In this document: one piece after another, positions 59,838 to 64,000 of the stretch | How the letters are laid out: each line of letters opens with the position of its first letter | Position numbering within the stretch: the first letter of the stretch is position 1 | Assembly: GCF_900101895.1 (NCBI RefSeq) | Contig: NZ_FMVF01000003.1 | Location: 177,258-241,257, forward strand | Origin: Flavobacterium caeni | Lineage (GTDB): Bacteria; Bacteroidota; Bacteroidia; Flavobacteriales; Flavobacteriaceae | Reading direction: 5' to 3' | DNA length: 64,000 nt | The notes under the pieces: generated by a model | What the model was told of the DNA's origin: nothing | The model's input: the letters and a program-made list of their open reading frames with translations, nothing else | Database searches by the model: none | Position numbers and translations under genes: made by a program

Positions 59838-62293
59838 ACCGCCGATTTATAGTTCAAAATTACCGAGGCCGTTTCGCCCAAACCATGATATTTGTCATGC
59901 TTTGGTTTTTGCCTTGTTATTTGCAGCCGTCGCGCATCGAAGTTGCTCAGGAGCGTCACGAACCCAATGATCGTAACGGTGCTCAAAGGCATGATGATGG
60001 CGGCCACCAGCGGCAACAATTGCCCCGAGAGCGCAAACGATAGCCCCACGATGTTGTACAGCAACGACAGCGCAAAACTCCACCGTATGGTGCGCATCGC
60101 CTTTTTGGAGAGCCGCATGAAGTCGTTCATTTGCGCAAATGCCGAAGCATCGAGTATGCCATCGCAGGCGGGCGAGAACACGTTGACGTTTTCTGAAATC
60201 GCGATGCCGACATCGCTTTGCGCAAGCGCGCCCGCATCGTTGAGCCCGTCGCCAATCATCATGATGCGGTGGCCGTTGTCCTGCAATTGCTTGATGAAGG
60301 CCAGTTTTTGGTCGGGCTTTTGGTCGAATACCATCTCGGTTTGTGGCGGCAATAGCTTTTCGAGTGTTTGCCGCTCGCCGTCGTTGTCACCCGACAGCAC
60401 TTTTATGGTGTAGTGTTGCGCGAGCCCTGCCAACAGCGGCTGGAGCCCGTCGCGGTATTGGCTGTGAAAGGTAAAAACGCCCAGCACAACATCGTCTATC
60501 GAGACAAAGACTTTGGTTTGCGTTGCGGTCAACTGGTCGAATGCACCCACAAACGGTGCCGACCCGACCCGAATACGATGCCCCAGGATGTTGGCTTCGA
60601 GGCCCTGTCCCGGCGTTTCCTCGAAAGTATCGACCGATAAGGTTTCGGTTGCGGGAAGGTGTTGGTACAGCAGTCGGCTCAGCGGATGGTTCGACGCCCT
60701 GACCGCGTTTTTGAGCGCCGTCAGCTTGCTGCCCGAAAGCGCGCTCCCTTGGTAGCTGATTTGCGATTGGCTGGCCGAAGTGATGGTCCCCGTCTTGTCG
60801 AAAACCAGCGTATCGATCTTGGCCATCCGCTCAATGACGTTGGCATCCTTGAGGTACAATTTGGCCCGACCGTACAACCGGAGTACATTGCCCAACGTAA
60901 AAGGCGCCGTCAGTGCGAGCGCACACGGGCAGGCCACGATAAGCACCGCCGTGAACACGTTGAACGCGGTATGTCGGTCGATGAACGACCAGTAACCGAG
61001 CCCCGCAAAGGCAACGGCCAACAACACCGGGGTGAAATACTGGCTTACCGCATTGGTGATCGACTCGATAGGGCGCGCACCGCGTTTGGCAAAAACCGCA
61101 TTGCTCCACAATTGCGTAAGGTAACTTTGTGAAACCGATTGCAACGCATCCATTTCGATGGGTGCGCCCTGCAACCTGCCACCCGCAAACAGTTTATCGC
61201 CCGATTGTTTGCGTACCGGAACCGATTCGCCGGTCACGAAACTGTAGTCTACGTCGGCGGTCGGCGTCATCAGGATGCCGTCGGCGGGAATGAGTTCCTG
61301 GTTGCGGATCAAGAGCCGGTCGCCGGGTTCGATATCGTGGATCGGGATGTTTTGCTCGCGCCCTTCGCCCAGCCGCGTGACCGCCACGGGAAAGTACGAC
61401 TTGTAGTCGCGTTCGAAACTCAGGAAACGATAGGTCTTGGCCTGGAACGTCTTGCCGAGCAACATAAAGAAGATAAGCCCTGTCAGGCTGTCAAAAAAAC
61501 CAGGGCCATGATCGAACCACATGTCTACCACGCTGCGGAGGAACATCACGATGATACCCAGCGCAATAGGGATTTCGATGTTGAGCCGTTTGGTGCGCAA
61601 ACTTTTCCAAGCCGCAGTGTAGTAGCCGCTGGCCGAATAAAGGAAACTCGGCAAGGCCAGCAAAAAAATCAGCAGCCTGAAAAAGCCCTTGTAATGATCG
61701 AGCCAAAATTCCTGCAACTCAAAATATTCCGGGAACGACAGCAGCATGATGTTGCCAAAGCAAAAGAATGCGACGCCCAACTTGTAGGTTTGCGAATGGT
61801 CGGTATTTTTTGTGGTCTTCCCGTACTGCTCGAGCGAAATATAGGGTTCGTAACCAATGTTGCAAAGCAATTCGACAACCTGTTTGAGGGTGAGCTGCGT
61901 TGCGTTGTAGGTGATCCTGACCGACTTTTCGTGAAAATTGACCTGAGAAGAAGTGATGCCCGGATTGAGTTTGCGCAGGTTCTCGAGGATCCAGATGCAC
62001 GAGCTGCAATGGATGTGCGGAATGTTCAGGCAGACAATCTGCGTGTTGGCTTCGTCAAACGATAGCAGTTTGGCTACAATCTGCTCGTTGGCTAAAAAAT
62101 CAAATTGATAGGCATCGGACAACGGACGCGCGCCCGGCGATCGTTCGAGATCATAATAGGCGTCGAGGCCATTGTCGCTGAATATTTCGAATATCGTCTG
62201 ACAGCCACGGCAGCAAAACGAATGGTCGCGAAAGACGATCTCCTCGTTAAAGGGTACCGCCAATCCGCAATGGAAACATCGGTTGGTGTCCAT
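59834..62293 (-). CDS. ccoI: Copper-translocating P1B-type ATPase for cbb3 oxidase assembly
   Basis: An 819-residue P-type ATPase exporting copper for oxidase maturation. N-terminal Cys-rich head (CFHCGLAVPF, CCRGCQTIFE), then a heavy-metal domain in which CSSC replaces the usual CxxC loop (CSSCIWILENL). The membrane part has eight helices with CPCALALTAPF as the metal site. Cytosolic motifs: TGESVPV, the phosphorylated Asp in DKTGTIT, HPLSRLLY and GDGLNDAGAL. Its last codons (for KHDKYHG) contain an operator-like palindrome. It starts divergent from the Crp/Fnr gene, with a matching palindrome 50 bp upstream. Confidence 0.95.
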   Translation of the reverse strand: MDTNRCFHCGLAVPFNEEIVFRDHSFCCRGCQTIFEIFSDNGLDAYYDLERSPGARPLSDAYQFDFLANEQIVAKLLSFDEANTQIVCLNIPHIHCSSCIWILENLRKLNPGITSSQVNFHEKSVRITYNATQLTLKQVVELLCNIGYEPYISLEQYGKTTKNTDHSQTYKLGVAFFCFGNIMLLSFPEYFELQEFWLDHYKGFFRLLIFLLALPSFLYSASGYYTAAWKSLRTKRLNIEIPIALGIIVMFLRSVVDMWFDHGPGFFDSLTGLIFFMLLGKTFQAKTYRFLSFERDYKSYFPVAVTRLGEGREQNIPIHDIEPGDRLLIRNQELIPADGILMTPTADVDYSFVTGESVPVRKQSGDKLFAGGRLQGAPIEMDALQSVSQSYLTQLWSNAVFAKRGARPIESITNAVSQYFTPVLLAVAFAGLGYWSFIDRHTAFNVFTAVLIVACPCALALTAPFTLGNVLRLYGRAKLYLKDANVIERMAKIDTLVFDKTGTITSASQSQISYQGSALSGSKLTALKNAVRASNHPLSRLLYQHLPATETLSVDTFEETPGQGLEANILGHRIRVGSAPFVGAFDQLTATQTKVFVSIDDVVLGVFTFHSQYRDGLQPLLAGLAQHYTIKVLSGDNDGERQTLEKLLPPQTEMVFDQKPDQKLAFIKQLQDNGHRIMMIGDGLNDAGALAQSDVGIAISENVNVFSPACDGILDASAFAQMNDFMRLSKKAMRTIRWSFALSLLYNIVGLSFALSGQLLPLVAAIIMPLSTVTIIGFVTLLSNFDARRLQITRQKPKHDKYHGLGETASVILNYKSAV
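59855..59862 (-). promoter_or_regulatory. Promoter -7 box of ccoS-ccoNOQP operon, inside ccoI
   Basis: Minus-strand TAATTTTG matches TAnnTTTG exactly, 17 bp before the ccoS ATG. With the rnpB ruler (+1 five bases after the box) transcription starts near 59850. Confidence 0.6.
59884..59899 (-). promoter_or_regulatory. Crp/Fnr-type operator upstream of ccoS, inside ccoI coding DNA
   Basis: CATGATATTTGTCATG is a perfect CATGA/TCATG palindrome with the TGA-N6-TCA core of Crp/Fnr sites. Its centre (59891.5) is at -41.5 from the predicted start, the class II activator position. Confidence 0.65.
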
Positions 62294-62313
62294 AATTGCT
62301 CATTTACCTGTGG

Positions 62314-62321
62314 CAAAATTG
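62314..62321 (-). promoter_or_regulatory. ccoI promoter-like -7 box
   Basis: Minus-strand CAATTTTG matches TAnnTTTG at 7 of 8 positions, 20 bp before the ccoI ATG; predicted start near 62309. Confidence 0.5.
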
Positions 62322-62342
62322 CACCTACAAATTGGGCAAAAA

Positions 62343-62358
62343 CATGATATATGTCATG
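62343..62358 (-). promoter_or_regulatory. Crp/Fnr-type operator between ccoI and the regulator gene
   Basis: CATGATATATGTCATG, identical to the ccoS site at 15 of 16 bases in the same orientation. Centre 62350.5 is at -41.5 from the predicted ccoI start. It is also at about -29.5 from the predicted start of the divergent regulator, where binding would block polymerase. Confidence 0.7.
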
Positions 62359-62367
62359 CAATTTGGT

Positions 62368-62375
62368 TAAATTTG
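62368..62375 (+). promoter_or_regulatory. Crp/Fnr gene promoter -7 box
   Basis: TAAATTTG, exact TAnnTTTG, 21 bp before ATG 62397; the operator at 62343-62358 overlaps the expected -33 region. Confidence 0.6.
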
Positions 62376-62396
62376 CAGTATCTTATTCTTTTTCAG

Positions 62397-63077
62397 ATGG
62401 GCAAATGTGAGCAGTGTATCGTTCGTGAATTCAGTTCGTTTAAAGCGCTTACCAAGGACGAATTGGTGCACATGGCCAACTGCAAGACCTCTAAAACAAT
62501 ACGCAAAGGCGAAACGATTTTTAGCGAGGGCGATACCATTGGCGGCGTGTTTTGCGTCAAGGACGGCGTGTGCAAGATGACCAAACTCAGCTCGAACGGA
62601 CGCGACCAGATCGTTCATTTGGTCAAGAGAGGCGAATTGCTAGGGCAGCGCTCGATGATTTCGGACGAACCCGCCAACCTGTCGGCCGTGGCGCTCGAGG
62701 ACATGCAGGTGTGTTTTATCCCCAAATCTGAAATCCTTACTTTTTTTAACCAGAACAACCGTTTTTCGATGGGCGTGATGAAAACGATTTGCGGCGACCT
62801 CAAGCAAGCCGACGATATCATGGTCAACATGGCGCAAAAGACGGTCAAGGAGCGGTTGGCGCTCACGCTGATTTACCTCGAAGACACTTTTGGGACAAAT
62901 GCCGATGGTACGCTCAAATTGCAACTCTCTCGCGACGAAATAGCGAGTATGATCGGTACCGCTACCGAAAGTTGCATCCGTTTGTTGTCGGAGTTTAATA
63001 AGTTAGGACTCATTGAACTCGTCGGCAAAAAAATCGTGGTCAGGCAACGCGCGAAACTCGAACGAATGGGCGAATAA
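62397..63077 (+). CDS. Crp/Fnr family transcriptional regulator, divergent from cbb3 cluster
   Basis: A 226-residue Fnr-like regulator. Cys residues at C4, C7 (CEQC) and one in MANCK near 29, with further Cys in VFCVKDGVC near 60, could hold an iron-sulfur cluster as in Fnr, though spacing differs. The cNMP-binding fold spans about 20-140 (IFSEGDTIGGVF, RGELLGQRSMI), then the dimer helix, and an HTH near 180-205 (SRDEIASMIGTATESCIRLL) keeping Glu and Arg at the Fnr E209/R213 positions that read TGA. The frame extends to 62283, but the promoter box argues for ATG 62397. Oxygen-responsive control of cco genes is inferred. Confidence 0.88.
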   Translation: MGKCEQCIVREFSSFKALTKDELVHMANCKTSKTIRKGETIFSEGDTIGGVFCVKDGVCKMTKLSSNGRDQIVHLVKRGELLGQRSMISDEPANLSAVALEDMQVCFIPKSEILTFFNQNNRFSMGVMKTICGDLKQADDIMVNMAQKTVKERLALTLIYLEDTFGTNADGTLKLQLSRDEIASMIGTATESCIRLLSEFNKLGLIELVGKKIVVRQRAKLERMGE

Positions 63078-63086
63078 CCCGACGGC

Positions 63087-63461
63087 TTACTTCTTTACGA
63101 TATTCTTGAGCAACACCCTTTCCGAGTAATTGACCAATTCAAGCTCGATGGGCTGCTGTTGCATCGTCTTGCCTTCTACGGTGTACAACTTTCCGCCACC
63201 GACGGGCTTGTTGCTGCGGTCGAAATCTACATCGCCATGCTTGAGCGTGTTCTTGATGTCTACCGTATCGATCCACGGCTGGGCCAAAACGGCCGATGCT
63301 TCGGGCGAATAGTGAAAAGGTTTGTTGCGCAAATCGTTGAGCACGCGTGCGTTCGGGAAATAGTTGCAACGCGTGTCCTTGCCGCTCCACATGAGCGTGA
63401 CAAAGAACATCCCGATGATGAAACCGCCCATGTAGTAGGCGAAACGGTATTTAAAGGTCAT
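63087..63461 (-). CDS. Conserved Flavobacteria-type membrane-anchored protein (DUF4258-like)
   Basis: A 124-residue protein with one N-terminal transmembrane helix (FAYYMGGFIIGMFFVTLMW), then a soluble domain CNYFPNARVLNDLRNKPF, DTVDIKNTLKHGDVDFDRS and GGKLYTVEGKT. The pattern resembles DUF4258-containing proteins found next to alanine dehydrogenase in Flavobacteria, but I assign this only tentatively. It lies 42 bp after the alanine dehydrogenase stop and may share its transcript. No catalytic motif is visible. Confidence 0.65.
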   Translation of the reverse strand: MTFKYRFAYYMGGFIIGMFFVTLMWSGKDTRCNYFPNARVLNDLRNKPFHYSPEASAVLAQPWIDTVDIKNTLKHGDVDFDRSNKPVGGGKLYTVEGKTMQQQPIELELVNYSERVLLKNIVKK

Positions 63462-63503
63462 GGGTCGAATATTGTTTCCGGGCGCAAAGGTAAGGGTTTC
63501 GCG

Positions 63504-64000
63504 TCAAAACACAATCAAATTGATGTCGCTGTCGTTTAGCCCGAACCATTCGCCGATGGCCTTGTTGGTCAGGATGCCGTGGTACAGGTAAACGCCGTTC
63601 TTGAGGCCTTTGTTCATGCGGATGGCGTCTTCGATACCGCCGTCGTCGGCGATCTGCAACAAGTAGGGCGTGATGATGTTGCTGATCGAGAGCGACGCGG
63701 TCTTGGAATAACGCGATGGGATGTTGGGCACGCAATAATGGATCACGTTGTGTTTGATGTAGGTCGGTTTTTCGTGCGTGGTGACTTCGGAAGTCTCGAA
63801 ACAGCCTCCGGTATCGATGCTCACGTCTACCACGACAGCGCCGCGTTTCATGTGCTCGACCATGGTTTCGGTCACCACGACAGGGCATCGGTCCTTGCCG
63901 CGCATCGCGCCTATGGCCACATCGCAGCGCCTGAGCGCCTTGAGCAACGACTTGGGCTGTATGGTGGATGTAGAAATCGGATGGTTTAAATTGTTCTGCA
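63504..64000 (-). CDS. ald: Alanine dehydrogenase, C-terminal part (5' end outside window)
   Basis: About 165 codons of the C-terminal half of an NAD-dependent alanine dehydrogenase, which interconverts alanine and pyruvate plus ammonia. Visible motifs: VAIGAMRGKDRCPVVVTETMVEHMK and GAVVVDVSIDTGGCFETSE (in parts), then HYCVPNIPSRYSKTAS, the family signature near the active site. The reading frame continues upstream of the longest listed Met to base 64000 (ISTSTIQPKSLLKALRR), confirming truncation by the window edge. A saccharopine-dehydrogenase-like paralogue is less likely given VPNIPSR. Confidence 0.88.
   Translation of the reverse strand, partial: QNNLNHPISTSTIQPKSLLKALRRCDVAIGAMRGKDRCPVVVTETMVEHMKRGAVVVDVSIDTGGCFETSEVTTHEKPTYIKHNVIHYCVPNIPSRYSKTASLSISNIITPYLLQIADDGGIEDAIRMNKGLKNGVYLYHGILTNKAIGEWFGLNDSDINLIVF

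Overview
The window looks like a chromosome segment of a Flavobacteriaceae-type member of the Bacteroidota. Evidence: promoter boxes of the TAnnTTTG type, almost no Shine-Dalgarno sequences, two giant repetitive surface proteins (one with a CHU_C / type IX secretion sorting domain), a fused CcoNO cbb3 oxidase subunit with a mono-haem CcoP, a DUF3822-rsmD pair, and a biosynthetic arginine decarboxylase beside a deoxyhypusine-synthase-like gene. By eye the coding DNA is near 50% GC, higher than in most Flavobacterium, while intergenic DNA is AT-rich. I see no phage, plasmid, IS or CRISPR.

Layout. 1-7.7 kb: 3'-truncated giant adhesin with about 17 tandem 85-residue Ig-like repeats and a small secreted partner (minus). 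8.5-12.2 kb: polyphosphate cluster sixA-ppk1-ppx (plus). 12.2-13.9 kb: dnaX (minus), whose tau frame is reached only through an A10 slip site. 14.1-16.7 kb: small conserved gene, RNase P RNA, dicarboxylate symporter, lipoprotein cyclophilin. 16.7-18.1 kb: rsmD and DUF3822. 18.7-31.2 kb: housekeeping genes (RecD-like helicase, kdsB, GH114-like lipoprotein, spermidine-synthase-like protein, acyltransferase, M14 peptidase, Lrp regulator, ppc, DinB, DNA glycosylase, methyltransferase, acidic protein). 30.3-35.4 kb: DHS-like, arginine decarboxylase, aroB, proline dehydrogenase. 35.7-44.2 kb: small secreted protein and a 2695-residue T9SS protein with 23 tandem 85-residue repeats. 44.2-53.7 kb: ABC exporter, GapN-like ALDH, beta-flower repeat protein, DUF502, secreted EEP nuclease, acetyl-CoA hydrolase family protein, hemN. 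53.7-63.1 kb: full cbb3 oxidase cluster (ccoI-S-NO-Q-P-G-H-tauE) with a divergent Crp/Fnr gene. The window ends in a 5'-truncated alanine dehydrogenase.

Most interesting signals: (i) a structured ~122 bp intergenic element present twice (18.25 and 50.77 kb), whose stems differ by compensatory changes; (ii) the dnaX slip site arranged opposite to E. coli, with the short product in the zero frame; (iii) two near-identical Crp/Fnr-type palindromes placed at a predicted -41.5 before ccoI and ccoS, one of them inside ccoI coding DNA; (iv) several short-period inverted intergenic repeats, some ending just before start codons; (v) two unrelated adhesins with the same 255 bp repeat period.
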